Shown: positions 47,026 to 57,029 of the stretch, in pieces
How the letters are laid out: the number at the start of each line of letters is the position of its first letter
Numbering within the stretch: the stretch's first letter is position 1
Assembly (NCBI GenBank): GCA_008690995.1
Contig: VRMN01000004.1
Span: 1-64,000, forward strand
Source: Porphyridium purpureum
Lineage: Eukaryota; Rhodophyta; Bangiophyceae; Porphyridiales; Porphyridiaceae
Direction of reading: 5' to 3'
DNA: 64,000 nt
Notes under the pieces: model-generated
Database searches by the model: none
What the model was told of the DNA's origin: nothing
Seen by the model: only the letters and a program-made list of their open reading frames with translations
Made by a program: the position numbers and the translations under genes

Positions 47026-50000
47026 ATGACGCGCGCGTGGCGGTCGCCCAGCGCCACGTTTGCGCGCGCCGTCAGGAGCGCGCGATCAGCCGCGCCGCCG
47101 TGGCCTGCGGTGTCTCTGCGGCCATGTTCGACCGCGCCGGCGGAAGCTTCACGCAAAGCAAAAAGCAAGGAGCGCGCGCTTCAGCGCGCGCTCGGCGTCC
47201 GGCTCGGCTCCAGCGCCGGTGCCGCCTCCGCATCGCCACCTCGCGCAAGCGACAACGTGCTGGCGCAAGTAGAGGAGCAGTCGGGCGTCGTTATGGACAG
47301 CGTGTTCCAGATGACCCAGCTCGGAAAGCCGTACGCCCCTCAACTGCACCCGATTCTGTCTGGCGACGCGAACCGCACCGACGTGCATGCCGGCGCGCGG
47401 TGGGATTGCGACATCGCACGCTTTGCAGAAAAGGAACATCTTGGGTTTTCAAGAGATCACTCTCCAAATGCGTCAAGTGCAGACGAGTGGCCATCCAGTC
47501 TAGGTCGCGCACCGTTTCCATACACGGCCGACAGGTTTGCGGAAGACAAGGTCATGGACGGCGGCAAGTCAAGTTGGCATGCAGACCCATTCGCAGATCC
47601 GCAGCAGCACATAATGCCGGCAGATGAGCGCATTCTTCGGGCCTGGGACGCGGAGCGAGTCTTCCTGCGTTCAGAACCGCGGCATCGCGAATTTGTACGA
47701 CAATCAACCTGCAGATCGACAATCAACTTGTGGGCAGCATACGACGAAAACTTTCGCCTTTCGCCGATTGTGCCGCAGCGTGCGTTCTTGCTGCGCACAT
47801 TGGACGATAAGATTTCTGCTCGTGGCAACTCGGCTGCGAAGCGCTCGAGTAAGGTGGCACAAGCCGCGAAACAAACCGGAAGCGAATCACCAGGTCGGGA
47901 CGAGTTTGGACGGCTACGCGATCGCATCAGTTCGTGCGCCTCGCCAGTCAGCGTGGCGCGCCTGGTTGCTGATACCCTTGCGGCGCAGCGGCTCCCTGAG
48001 ACACTTGTCATGAACGCAGCATGGCACGCGCTTTTGCACCGGCGGGACGCGTTGCAGGCCATGGAGGCACTTCAAAGCGCGCACGTCGTGCTACCCGTCC
48101 GGCTGATTGATGCGCTTCGTGTGCGTGCGGCCGCGCGGCTCTTTTCTCAACGCAAATACTCGGAAGGACTTGACCTACTGCAGAACGTTTCAGCGCTCGG
48201 CCGCCAGCAAATCGGGCTGCTCATATCGAGCTTGGCGGATCCATACGTACGCGTGGCGATGCGACTCGTGGACCGCATGGCTGTGCTGAACGACTCTACG
48301 AAATCCAGGCGAAGTCGACCCTCTCCACCGCTTCTGAACCGCATCTTGGCGCTGGCTTTGCGGCGCTCGTCTGAGCAGCGCCAGCCGTTTGCGCAGGTTC
48401 TCGCGGGCGTGCGCGAAGTCATAGCGCACCGCGCACAGCTGCAAGTGCCGTTGAATGTGCGCTCTTTTGAGCTGCTGGTGGAGCACTGCTTTACGCGCGA
48501 GGATCTCACCACGACTTTTACATTAGTACAGGAATACTTTGGCACGAGCATGCTTCCGCGTGGTGCCGTGCATGGCATACTGTGTGACGCGTTCGTCAAG
48601 CGATACCTATGGCTCGATCAGCGAGACTCGCAACGGAGCTTTTCCTCGGAAATAGCCGAGCAACCGCATCCAACTGCGGTCGTGCGCGGCGACGGCGCCG
48701 GAAGCTTAGAAGGCAATGATGTGAGCTCGGCCAAGGGCCAGACCCCACAAGCGTATGAGCAGCTCACACAAACGTCTCCCTTCGGGTTTGCTGATCAAAG
48801 CGAAACGCAGCAAGAGGCAGCCCCGGTCGAGTCAGGGCCAAGCTCTGCTGAGCCCGCGACAGAGACGCCCAAAAGTGCGGCGCGTGGGCATGTCGGCGGT
48901 GAGCCTGAGATTGATGCTCTGATGCGCGAGCACCTGAAGGAATCGATGGTTGGTCTGCTGTCCGCGCTTGTTGTGGACCCCTCCGTGCACTCAACAGCAC
49001 GGCAGGCGTCAAGCAAGTTGAACTTTCTGGTGTCATCGCACGTCTTGATTGATATGATCAAATTCTTCACGTACAATCTCGTCTCGGTGCCACCAGCGAC
49101 GTACTCGCGCATCGTTCGCCATGCGTGCCACGCAGGCGCGACTGAGGCGGTGGTGCGCATGGCGCAGCAAGGGTTGCAAAATATTCACCCGCTAAACCGC
49201 GCGACCGCGCGCGCGGTCGCAGTGTACGTGTCGAAGCGTATCGTGCCGCGCGCGTGGCGGCGACTGTCGTTTCGGTTGTTGCTGGATAGATACCGCGCCC
49301 TGTCTGCCCGCGACTTTGTCGCCTTGCTTCAGGCACTCGCGAGTATGGGGTACGCGTCGGCACGACGCTTCCACAGACTCATGGAGAACGCGATGGAGTT
49401 GCACCACATCGGCGCGCTCAGCCAAAAGCAAATGGCCATCGTGGCTACTGAGTATTTTCGTATTCTGGTTTTAAGCTCATCGGCCACCACCACTGGGAAC
49501 ATGAGCAGTCGCAGGGCCAGTATTGCACATGCGATTGATCCAGGGCGCCCCTTTCAGAAACAGGTTCCAGTTCGGCAGGAGTATGCGGCTGTGGCCTCGG
49601 ATGCCGCAACGGAAGCTGGACTGTGGCGTTTTGTCGATACGCAGCGTCTGATGGGCCGCATTTTCCGCTCCCCGCAGGCTTTTCAGCCGCAGTATGGTCT
49701 TGACAGCCATTTAATCAGCAAGCGTTCATTCGCACCGCTTCAGGGCGTGTTGCAGCTCGTATCCGAGCCGCAGAACATTCAAATGCTGATGGCGTGTGGT
49801 GAGAAGCCCGTCGAGCACACGGATGCGCAAGACGTATTCGACAACCTCCAGGTAACTGCCGCGCCGACCTCTGGTGCGGACGCGCTGCGCGAGGCCGAGC
49901 TCGTGCACACCTTGCAGGTCGCAATCATGGACCACCTGAACTGGATGCGCGGCGAAGAGGTGCGTGTACGCGGTCTGCACAATGAGCTTGGGTTTGATAT

Positions 50001-50280
50001 TGGCATCGGGGACTCTGCGCAGCTCGTGCGGCTCAGCAGCAGCGAGCCTGCGGTACGGGCCGCGGAGCTCGACCTTGCCTCTCTGCACGCACTGGCGGCG
50101 CGTCACTCAGATCCTCAGCATTTCAATTTTGTCCGTAGAACTGAGCTACCGCGTCTCGCCTTGGCCGCCGCGCTGCCGCGCCTCATCCGCGTCGCGCGCG
50201 CGACGCTCGACGAACAGATTGCCGCGCTCGATGTGCGCGAGCTGCACGGCGCGTTTTCTCGTTCGCGCATGGACCATTAG
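47026..50280 (+). CDS. Large unknown protein, probably organelle-targeted, helical-repeat-like
   Basis: I do not recognise this 1084-residue protein. From the ATG at 47026 the N-terminus is MTRAWRSPSATFARAVRSAR followed by more Arg/Ala/Ser-rich sequence, a good mitochondrial or plastid presequence; the frame is open upstream but without ATG. After a polar, weakly structured region to about residue 300, helical segments repeat at about 35-40 residue intervals (VARLVADTLAAQRLPETLV, LIDALRVRAAARLFSQRKY, YSRIVRHACHAGATEAVVRM). These resemble degenerate PPR or similar alpha-solenoid repeats and suggest organelle RNA binding, but the match is weak. An acidic, Gln/Ser-rich spacer lies at about 540-640. 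No stop or frame problem is seen. Confidence 0.62.
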   Translation: MTRAWRSPSATFARAVRSARSAAPPWPAVSLRPCSTAPAEASRKAKSKERALQRALGVRLGSSAGAASASPPRASDNVLAQVEEQSGVVMDSVFQMTQLGKPYAPQLHPILSGDANRTDVHAGARWDCDIARFAEKEHLGFSRDHSPNASSADEWPSSLGRAPFPYTADRFAEDKVMDGGKSSWHADPFADPQQHIMPADERILRAWDAERVFLRSEPRHREFVRQSTCRSTINLWAAYDENFRLSPIVPQRAFLLRTLDDKISARGNSAAKRSSKVAQAAKQTGSESPGRDEFGRLRDRISSCASPVSVARLVADTLAAQRLPETLVMNAAWHALLHRRDALQAMEALQSAHVVLPVRLIDALRVRAAARLFSQRKYSEGLDLLQNVSALGRQQIGLLISSLADPYVRVAMRLVDRMAVLNDSTKSRRSRPSPPLLNRILALALRRSSEQRQPFAQVLAGVREVIAHRAQLQVPLNVRSFELLVEHCFTREDLTTTFTLVQEYFGTSMLPRGAVHGILCDAFVKRYLWLDQRDSQRSFSSEIAEQPHPTAVVRGDGAGSLEGNDVSSAKGQTPQAYEQLTQTSPFGFADQSETQQEAAPVESGPSSAEPATETPKSAARGHVGGEPEIDALMREHLKESMVGLLSALVVDPSVHSTARQASSKLNFLVSSHVLIDMIKFFTYNLVSVPPATYSRIVRHACHAGATEAVVRMAQQGLQNIHPLNRATARAVAVYVSKRIVPRAWRRLSFRLLLDRYRALSARDFVALLQALASMGYASARRFHRLMENAMELHHIGALSQKQMAIVATEYFRILVLSSSATTTGNMSSRRASIAHAIDPGRPFQKQVPVRQEYAAVASDAATEAGLWRFVDTQRLMGRIFRSPQAFQPQYGLDSHLISKRSFAPLQGVLQLVSEPQNIQMLMACGEKPVEHTDAQDVFDNLQVTAAPTSGADALREAELVHTLQVAIMDHLNWMRGEEVRVRGLHNELGFDIGIGDSAQLVRLSSSEPAVRAAELDLASLHALAARHSDPQHFNFVRRTELPRLALAAALPRLIRVARATLDEQIAALDVRELHGAFSRSRMDH

Positions 50281-50365
50281 CGCCATTAAACCGTTATCTA
50301 TTTAAATGAATCACTGAAAGGGAAATGAGGAGCAAGAGAAGAACGAGGGACAACGCGGACGTGCC

Positions 50366-51481
50366 ATGGTGTTTCGGGATCGCACGTCGTTGTTTCTGCG
50401 GCTTCGCGGGGAGGCGCGCGCGTATGACGCGGCACGACGCGTTGCAACGCAGAAGCAGCAGCGGCAGCGCTCCGCTTTGCGCGTCGGCGGGCACGAATAC
50501 AGCGCGGTGAGTCAGGGTCAGGGCAGCCGTCGCGACCACCACGATGCACACAACGACGACTTCTTGATAGAGATGGACTCGCTGGAGAGTGACGGACGCA
50601 GTGGCAGCGGCGGTGATCCTCTTGACAGCACAGGTGACGCGGCCCCAGAGTGGGTGCGTACCTGCGACGAGCTGCGGGCGGATATGTCACATGTGCGCGA
50701 GCAAATCGCACAGCTTCAAGCGCTGCACAATGTGCACCTTTTGCCTGGCTTTGGCGAGGAAGACAAGCTGATTGAGGAGGAAAATATTAACCAGTTGGCC
50801 GGTGAAATCACTCGCAGCTTGCGCACCAGCGAGCAAAAGGTTAAAAGGCTGGGAGGCTTGTATCTTGCGCCGAATTCTTCCGGCCGGAGCGACGTCGTGG
50901 ATGGCCACGCACCCGCCTCTGACGACGAGCGCGCAAGCCGCGCAATACTGGAAAGCGTGCAGAAGAGCTTTGGTGCGCAGCTGCAGGTTTTATCGATGCA
51001 GTTCCGCACAGCGCAAAAGGAATACTTGAAGCAATTGCAGGGACAAAAGGCTGTCCTGGGCATAGGCGTGGATGCAGAGGAGCAAGAGCGCGCCTTGAGA
51101 CACACGCAAACTGTGTTCCTGGATGATACGTCCACGCAGTTTCGTGAGACAGACTTTGTAACCGTACAGGCCGTCGAACATGACACCGGCGAGGAGTACG
51201 TGCAGCAGCGCGCGCGCGAGATTGACAAGGTAGTGCATAGCATTAACGATCTGGCGTACTTGATGAAGGACCTGAGTAACTTGGTCGAGGTTCAAGGAAC
51301 GATTTTGGATCGTGTCGACTACAACGTGCTTGCGGTGCGAGAGAGCACGCAAAATGCCGTCAAAGAGCTTCGGCGAGCCGAGCGCCACCACCGTAAACGA
51401 CATGGCGTCTCGTGCATTATTTGCCTTACGCTTGCGTGCGGCGTCATGGCGCTCATCCTCGTATTCAAGTGGCTTTTCTAA
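50366..51481 (+). CDS. Qa-SNARE, syntaxin-16/Tlg2 type
   Basis: This 371-residue tail-anchored SNARE serves endosome-to-trans-Golgi fusion. The N-terminus MVFRDRTSLFLRLRGEARAY fits the short Sec1/Munc18 (Vps45)-binding peptide of syntaxin 16. Residues about 95-230 form an Habc-like helical region (EKDKLIEEENINQLAGEITRS-type). The SNARE motif lies at about 275-335, with REIDKVVHSINDLAYLMKDL and the zero-layer glutamine expected in EVQGTILDRVDYNV. A single C-terminal membrane anchor (SCIICLTLACGVMALILVF) ends the protein. The VHSINDLAYLMKDLS stretch is typical of the syntaxin-16/SYP4 group, which is why I prefer that over plasma-membrane syntaxins. Confidence 0.9.
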   Translation: MVFRDRTSLFLRLRGEARAYDAARRVATQKQQRQRSALRVGGHEYSAVSQGQGSRRDHHDAHNDDFLIEMDSLESDGRSGSGGDPLDSTGDAAPEWVRTCDELRADMSHVREQIAQLQALHNVHLLPGFGEEDKLIEEENINQLAGEITRSLRTSEQKVKRLGGLYLAPNSSGRSDVVDGHAPASDDERASRAILESVQKSFGAQLQVLSMQFRTAQKEYLKQLQGQKAVLGIGVDAEEQERALRHTQTVFLDDTSTQFRETDFVTVQAVEHDTGEEYVQQRAREIDKVVHSINDLAYLMKDLSNLVEVQGTILDRVDYNVLAVRESTQNAVKELRRAERHHRKRHGVSCIICLTLACGVMALILVFKWLF

Positions 51482-51606
51482 AGAGCGGCTTCCGGCTGTA
51501 CTCTTTCGCGTGCATGTCTGAGCCACGTGAGCCTCGTCAGCGCATGTTCATCGTTTGTCAATAGTAGAAATAAAAGTGGAATCCTGTTCAAATGTGCATG
51601 GTGAGC

Positions 51607-52179
51607 CTACTTGCCCACGAATCTAAAGAGCTGCACAGTCGCGAACAAGTCGGCTTGCGATACATAAGGGTCGAGCGCAGCCCAGCCGGCCACCTGCTCT
51701 GGCTGATCACAGTCGATGATCAGGCAGGTTCCCACACCGCCTTCCCCGCTTGGGTGCGGAAACGGCCCGATCATGCCTTTGTATGGCGAGGCTTTGAGAA
51801 ACTCGAGATGCGCTGGCCGTGTCGCCGCGCGCAACGCCACGCTGTCCGGCTTGTCGTCGCAGAGCATGACAGTGAGCACCTTTCCGGCCGCGCCCGTCGT
51901 GTGGAGCGGCGGATCAAACGTATGAATACCCACCTTCCACGGGCGCACCACCATACCTTCCAGTCCAGCCGCCGCAGCAGCTGCTTGCAGGGCCGCCGCG
52001 CTCACAGCTGTGGCGTTCTGTGCGTCAGACGCTGCCAGGACCACGGCAAGAACTTCAGGCGCTGCGTTGTCCACGCCGGCGCGATACAGCTCGCCAACGA
52101 TGCTCGCGCCCAGCACAGAGCCCACATGTGCCGCATCGCGCGTCGCGCCGCCAGCAACCCGGCACAGAAACGCGTCCAT
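51607..52179 (-). CDS. YCII-domain protein
   Basis: This 190-residue protein ends in a YCII-like ferredoxin-fold domain (about residues 95-190): VMLCDDKPDSVALRAATRPAH, FLKASPYKGMIGPF, GTCLIIDCDQPEQVAGWA and DPYVSQADLF. The invariant His of RPAHLEFL and the Asp of DPY correspond to the putative active-site pair of the family. The function of eukaryotic members is unknown; bacterial YciI-like proteins are small dehydrochlorinase-like or stand-alone enzymes. The first 90 residues are Ala/Val-rich with no family. The frame opens with GTG at 52230; the ATG at 52179 is used. Confidence 0.82.
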   Translation of the reverse strand: MDAFLCRVAGGATRDAAHVGSVLGASIVGELYRAGVDNAAPEVLAVVLAASDAQNATAVSAAALQAAAAAAGLEGMVVRPWKVGIHTFDPPLHTTGAAGKVLTVMLCDDKPDSVALRAATRPAHLEFLKASPYKGMIGPFPHPSGEGGVGTCLIIDCDQPEQVAGWAALDPYVSQADLFATVQLFRFVGK

Positions 52180-52557
52180 CGAGCTGCCACCGCGCACGCG
52201 CACACGCCAGGCCCAGGTCACTCTGTCCACGATGTCACCGCATTCGCACGTCAGCCCGCGCGCCGCCCTCTGGTTGCATTAGGGTTTCTCGGAGATTAGG
52301 GTTAGGTTGGTGTTAGGGTTACCGCGGAGTAACCCTAGCGGGTTTCGAAGGCACGACGTGGCTGTGTGGAGCGAGAGGCGGGGTGGGCAAGGAGCAGTGG
52401 CGGGTGGAACTTTGTCCGCAGTGGTTTCGAGTTCGTTCGGCTTAGGGGTTGGTCTGGACAGGCACGGCTCCTCGCGACCTGCCCCCCTTTCTCCCTCTTT
52501 GTGTCAGTTAGTAAGCGAGCGGAGCACTCGTTGTGCGCGGCTCGAGTCGTGTGCATC
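52180..52557. promoter_or_regulatory. Divergent intergenic region with telomere-like boxes and a perfect 9-bp hairpin
   Basis: TTAGGGTTT (52279-52287) is an exact telo-box, followed by TTAGGGTTAGG at 52296-52306. TAGGGTTAC (52314-52322) and GTAACCCTA (52329-52337) form a perfect inverted repeat around a six-base loop. GAGTAACCCTAG at 52327-52338 also matches the LINE tail at 4212. The boxes lie between the YCII gene and a possible small gene, so they may be promoter elements. Confidence 0.5.
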
Positions 52558-52731
52558 ATGAAGTCCGAAAAATTGTTTGTGAAGCTGGTGGGGAAATGGG
52601 ATAGGATCATGAGGAAGACTGCGCCCCCGGGCAGCGCCCTGGCGCGCGGCCGTAGCAAGCCCGTGGAAGTCGGCAAAATTCCACCTAATTGGCCTCACAT
52701 CCCGAAGAAAGGAAAATGGTATTTCATGTAA
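52558..52731 (+). CDS. Possible small basic protein
   Basis: A 57-residue frame from the ATG at 52558 (MKSEKLFVKLVGKWDRIMRK) ends IPKKGKWYFM. It is basic with a protein-like composition, unlike most chance frames here, and sits behind a telo-box region. I cannot assign a family. TAA directly follows the last ATG as ATGTAAGC, so a GTAAGC splice donor could extend the protein; the downstream exon is unclear. Confidence 0.4.
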   Translation: MKSEKLFVKLVGKWDRIMRKTAPPGSALARGRSKPVEVGKIPPNWPHIPKKGKWYFM

Positions 52732-53057
52732 GCACAGCCGTCCATGCGCTCGGCCGGTGCATGGCTGGACGTCGCGTGCGTCGCGTGAGCACGGGTCTGG
52801 TCCGGAGTGACGGTGGTGAAGCATACCAGCTGTTACTGGGTCGAATATCAGGAGCTCGCCTGAGGTACCGGGATCATGCAACGACCGACGCGCTTGATCC
52901 AGCTACACGAGCAAAGTGAAGCATTGCGCTTTTCACTTCAGAGTATATAGCCGGCTTGCATACATGCGTGCATCCCAGCGTCTGCTTACCCGCGTGCGCG
53001 TGATGTGAAAAAGTAACCATGAAAGAACATAAAACGTTTACATCTTCGAAACCTGTT
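52732..53057. other. Intergenic region
   Basis: About 330 bases. A frame running 52689-52919 (+) overlaps it but has no known domain. Otherwise nothing is seen. Confidence 0.5.
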
Positions 53058-56000
53058 TCACAAGGTGGAGTCGGCGTCCACCTTCCTCTTCTTTGAAGCT
53101 GGCGACCCTTCTGGGAGATCACCAGCTTCAGACCCAGTCGCGCCATTACCAGCCGCCGCCGCCGCCGCCGCGGCCGCTGCAGCGGCTTCACGCTCTTTCT
53201 CTTTCCGTTTTTCTGCACCCTTGCGGCCGGCACGGCGACGCTTCTCAGACTGCTTCTCGAGCTCCAGAAGCTCCTCATTTTCCTTCTCCACCGCGCGGAT
53301 GAGCAAGTCCACGCGACGCTTGAGCTCGAGAGGAGTGCGAGATTTGATGTACCAGTCGTAGCGGAACTGCCATGCCTTGCGGGTCTCAAGCTTCAGCTCC
53401 TCCCAGCGGCCGTATCCGAGCTTCCACGTCTGACAGATAAGCCATCGGTCTTCGTCCTCTGTAAACGCCTTGCCGCGGTTGCCGGCGTAAACAACTTCGA
53501 GATCGCGCCATGGATCCTCGTACCGCTCGCACTTGCGCGCACAGGCGAGCTCGAGCTCTTCGCGTCGTACAATCTTGGCCTCACCTTCTTCGATGCTGCG
53601 CTTGATCTTGGCCCAGTTATCAAGGCAGGCAGGACCGCGCGTCCAAAAGGCTTGCGAGTAGGCCTTGACCTCGTCCAGCGTCTTGGACTCGCCAATCTCC
53701 TCTGCAATAGCCGCGAGGTTGTGCCGCCCGTTCCGTTCGCAGCCGCGCAAGAAAATGTGAAATTCGCGCCGATTCCAGTTGGGCATACCTTCCTCCAACA
53801 AAGCTGCGCGCTCTTCCTGTTCCTCCGGTGTCAAAATTTCTTCAACGACCGGCGGCTCCGGGGGCGCACGGTCTTCTTTTGCTGCCAACTCGGCATCCAG
53901 ATTATACTGCTCAATGACGGACTTTTCCTTTTCCCACAGCTCTTTGAGACGCTCCCCGTTGAAGAATTGAAAGTCCTGGTAGACTGGCTCACGCGGGATT
54001 TTGATGCGCTGCTTGGGCTTGTTCGGCGCGCGAGGCGCGCGCACAAAGCCGGGTGGTGGCTCATCGTACTGATTGCCGCGACGCTCACGCTTTCCGACGT
54101 CCAAAAAGAACAAGTCCTGCTCTTTGCCCGCCGCAGAGTTCGGACTGCCACCTTCAAAGTCGTAGATTGACTTGGGTGCATCAATCTCGCCCAACTTGAA
54201 TTGAGCAAGATTGAGCGCGTTTTGGTCTAGTTTGCCAAGTTCCTCGTTCCACTCGGCGGTCTTTGCCGCGCCACGTTCCAGAATCGAGTCGATCTCTTCC
54301 TCGCCGTACGTACCGTCATCCGTTTGCGTCTTAAAGAAGGTGTCCGCACCATACCGAATCATGTCCAGCACTTCGTCCTTGCCGAGGTTCTTCTTCTGAT
54401 CCGCAAGCCGACCCTGCTGAATGACAATCGTGTCAAGCCGAAGCTTTTGCATGGCCTTTTTCAGGATGCGCTCCTCCACAGAGTTCTCTGTCACCAGTCG
54501 GAAGACCTTGACGGGCTTCCTCTGTCCAATGCGGTGCGCGCGGTCCATCGCCTGCAAATCGACTTGCGGGTTCCAGTCCGAGTCGTACATGATAACCGTG
54601 TCAGCGGTGGCCAAGTTGATACCAAGTCCGCCAGCTCGTGTCGATAGCAAAAAGATAAACTTCTCCGAGTCTGGGCGATTGAATTCCTCGATCTGGGCGT
54701 CTCGCAGATCACCATCAGTAGAACCGTCGATGCGGCAGTACGGAAAGTTTCGCATCTGCGGGCAGCAATAGTCTTCAAGAATATCAAGCACGCGCGTCAT
54801 CTGGCAGAAAATGAGCACACGGTGGCCATTCGCGCGTAAGCGGGGCAGCAACTTGTCCAACAGCGCAAGCTTTCCACAGTTCGTCACGAGGTGATCGCCA
54901 AATGGGTCAAGCGCGCGGTCTTCTACACCGTCAAATAAGTACGGATGGTTGGAGCACTTGCGCAACTGCATGAGGATGTTGAGAAGGCGCACGCGGTCGC
55001 CACCCGTGCCATTGATGGCGTCAATGTCCTTTTTGAGCAGATTACGATACAGGTTGAGCTGCAAGGGCGCCAGCTTTGTAAACAAAACCGTCTCCGTCTT
55101 CGGCGGCAGGTCTGTGGCCACGTCTGACTTGAGTCGACGGATAAGAAACGGCTTGAGAACCGCGTGTAGCTGCTGTACAATCTCATCCTTAACCTGACCG
55201 GTGGCCGCGTTGCCCTCATCTCCGTCAACGCTCGCAAACCATGCGTCAAAGTCGTCCGCATTCGCAAACACGTCCGGCAGCAGGAAATTCAACAATGCCC
55301 AAAGCTCGTGCAAGTTATTCTGTAGCGGCGTGCCCGTGATTAGCAACCTATTTTGCGAGCTGAACACACGCACAACCTGCGACAGAATACTCTGCTCGTT
55401 CTTGATGCGGTGCGCTTCGTCAATGACCAGGTAGCGCCAGAAAAACTGCGACACTGCGCTTTTCTCCTTGATCACCATTTCGTAACTCGTTACCAGGACG
55501 TCGAACTTTTCTGCTTTCATCTGCGTCTCGATGATCGCCTTGCGGTCTTCCTGCGAGCCGATCAATTTGACCGCGCGAAGATCCGGGCACCAGCGGTTCA
55601 CCTCGCGAATCCAGTTGCCCAAGGTGCTCTTGGGCGCAATCACGAGATGCGGTCCTGACACTTGGCGAAAGTGCTTCAAATAAGCAAACATGGAGATGGT
55701 CTGAAGAGTCTTTCCAAGCCCCATTTCGTCGGCCAGAATCCCATTGATGCCGCGCTCGTACAGTCCAATCAAGAAGTTGAGACCTTCGACTTGATACGGT
55801 CGCATCACGCCTGTGATATTGGGCGGCTGCACCGAAAGTCGCGTCGTGCCTGCCTCATCGTCCTCGCCTCGCTCGGTTTTAAGCAGGATTTCGTCCTCCT
55901 CCTTCTCGGTCATGCGCCGCTTGGTGCCCGTCTTCACGTCGCCCAGGTCCACCTTGGGCTTGTTCATAAAGTGCTCAAAGATCTTTGACTGCGACAGCAA

Positions 56001-56354
56001 GTACTTCATTCTGTCTTTCATGGCAGCATCCGTCTCCTCCTTTGCCGCTCTGTTGAAAGAGCTCATTTGCTGCCGCTGAGCTGCCCGCAGCTCGGCCTGC
56101 ACGACAAACGCGTTGTTTTTCGACACCTTTTTCTTTGTCGGCGTGGCTTCGGGCGCCGCCGCGCTGCCTTTTCCCTCCTCGTCGACGGCACCTTCCTTTC
56201 CGTCCGCTGCGACATCAGGCGCGGCCGAGGCCACATCCGTGGCCACGGCGTCCTGCCCAGCCGGACCGGACTCTGGAACCACAGCCGCAGCCACTTCATC
56301 TCCTTCGGCTGGCGCCGCCGCTTGACTCGGCTGCGCACGTCCCTTGTCCACCAT
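53058..56354 (-). CDS. ISWI-type chromatin-remodelling ATPase
   Basis: This 1098-residue nuclear nucleosome-sliding ATPase has an acidic Ala/Pro-rich N-terminus followed by an AutoN-like segment. The SNF2 ATPase shows motif I DEMGLGKTLQTI, motif II DEAHRIKN, motif III GTPLQNNLHELWALLNFLLP, motif V RAGGLGINLATADTV and motif VI QAMDRAHRIGQ. The C-terminal half has the ISWI-specific HAND, SANT (NWNRREFHIFLRGCERNGR) and SLIDE (FTEDEDRWLICQTWKLGYGRW, then RTPLELKRRVDLLIRAVEKE) domains. HAND-SANT-SLIDE separates it from CHD and SWI2 types. The tail is a run of Lys/Arg/Glu, alanines encoded by a GCC/GCG repeat (53147-53190), then a KKRK nuclear signal. Confidence 0.97.
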   Translation of the reverse strand: MVDKGRAQPSQAAAPAEGDEVAAAVVPESGPAGQDAVATDVASAAPDVAADGKEGAVDEEGKGSAAAPEATPTKKKVSKNNAFVVQAELRAAQRQQMSSFNRAAKEETDAAMKDRMKYLLSQSKIFEHFMNKPKVDLGDVKTGTKRRMTEKEEDEILLKTERGEDDEAGTTRLSVQPPNITGVMRPYQVEGLNFLIGLYERGINGILADEMGLGKTLQTISMFAYLKHFRQVSGPHLVIAPKSTLGNWIREVNRWCPDLRAVKLIGSQEDRKAIIETQMKAEKFDVLVTSYEMVIKEKSAVSQFFWRYLVIDEAHRIKNEQSILSQVVRVFSSQNRLLITGTPLQNNLHELWALLNFLLPDVFANADDFDAWFASVDGDEGNAATGQVKDEIVQQLHAVLKPFLIRRLKSDVATDLPPKTETVLFTKLAPLQLNLYRNLLKKDIDAINGTGGDRVRLLNILMQLRKCSNHPYLFDGVEDRALDPFGDHLVTNCGKLALLDKLLPRLRANGHRVLIFCQMTRVLDILEDYCCPQMRNFPYCRIDGSTDGDLRDAQIEEFNRPDSEKFIFLLSTRAGGLGINLATADTVIMYDSDWNPQVDLQAMDRAHRIGQRKPVKVFRLVTENSVEERILKKAMQKLRLDTIVIQQGRLADQKKNLGKDEVLDMIRYGADTFFKTQTDDGTYGEEEIDSILERGAAKTAEWNEELGKLDQNALNLAQFKLGEIDAPKSIYDFEGGSPNSAAGKEQDLFFLDVGKRERRGNQYDEPPPGFVRAPRAPNKPKQRIKIPREPVYQDFQFFNGERLKELWEKEKSVIEQYNLDAELAAKEDRAPPEPPVVEEILTPEEQEERAALLEEGMPNWNRREFHIFLRGCERNGRHNLAAIAEEIGESKTLDEVKAYSQAFWTRGPACLDNWAKIKRSIEEGEAKIVRREELELACARKCERYEDPWRDLEVVYAGNRGKAFTEDEDRWLICQTWKLGYGRWEELKLETRKAWQFRYDWYIKSRTPLELKRRVDLLIRAVEKENEELLELEKQSEKRRRAGRKGAEKRKEKEREAAAAAAAAAAAAGNGATGSEAGDLPEGSPASKKRKVDADSTL

Positions 56355-57029
56355 GCTTCCTCGCCACTTCTCTCGTTCACGTCCGCTTCCCTCACAACCC
56401 CTTCAAAACCCGCCTGACCGCTTGACCCCTGCGCGCGCACACACGCCAGACCACACTCGTTGTTCCCGCGTCTCCCGCCGCGCGCCCAGACACCACCAAC
56501 CACACACCTTGCGCCCGCCGAACAACCCAGCGACCGCCGCCGTCGCCTCCTTGTCTCAGCGCACAATGCAGGAGCCGCTCACGCCCGTTTCTGCCCTGCG
56601 CGCGCGCACGCCGCTGCCACGATTGGTCCGGAGCTGTTTCTCCCCTCGCCGCCCCGCTCCTCTCACACACCCACACCACCACCAACCTCCGCGCGGCACG
56701 CTCTTGCACCACGCTCGCGCGCCGCACGCCCACGCGCGTTCCGGTTTCGCGCGCGTTTTAATGGTCGGGGGTACAGTAGTGAGTGAAGCGAAGAAGGTTC
56801 AGTTGTGCGGATTGGGACTTGGCGTGCGCATCGGGTGAAGGAGCAGATGATGCGTGCGAAACATTTACGTGCAAGCGTTATGGCTATGGCCGCACATACT
56901 TCTATGCGGGTGACATCTTTGGAGAGAAAGCAAAAACAAGAACGGGTGACCCTTCACCGATAATTCCGATCGTCACCACCGCACGGCCTCCCCGTCAAGG
57001 ACCACGCGGGCAAGTGCCAGCTGCTTTGG
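56355..57029. other. Intergenic region upstream of ISWI and downstream of the transporter
   Basis: About 675 bases, C/A-rich on the plus strand next to the ISWI start (56400-56740), and with GTACAGT at 56771-56777. Long frames here are composition artefacts. Confidence 0.5.
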
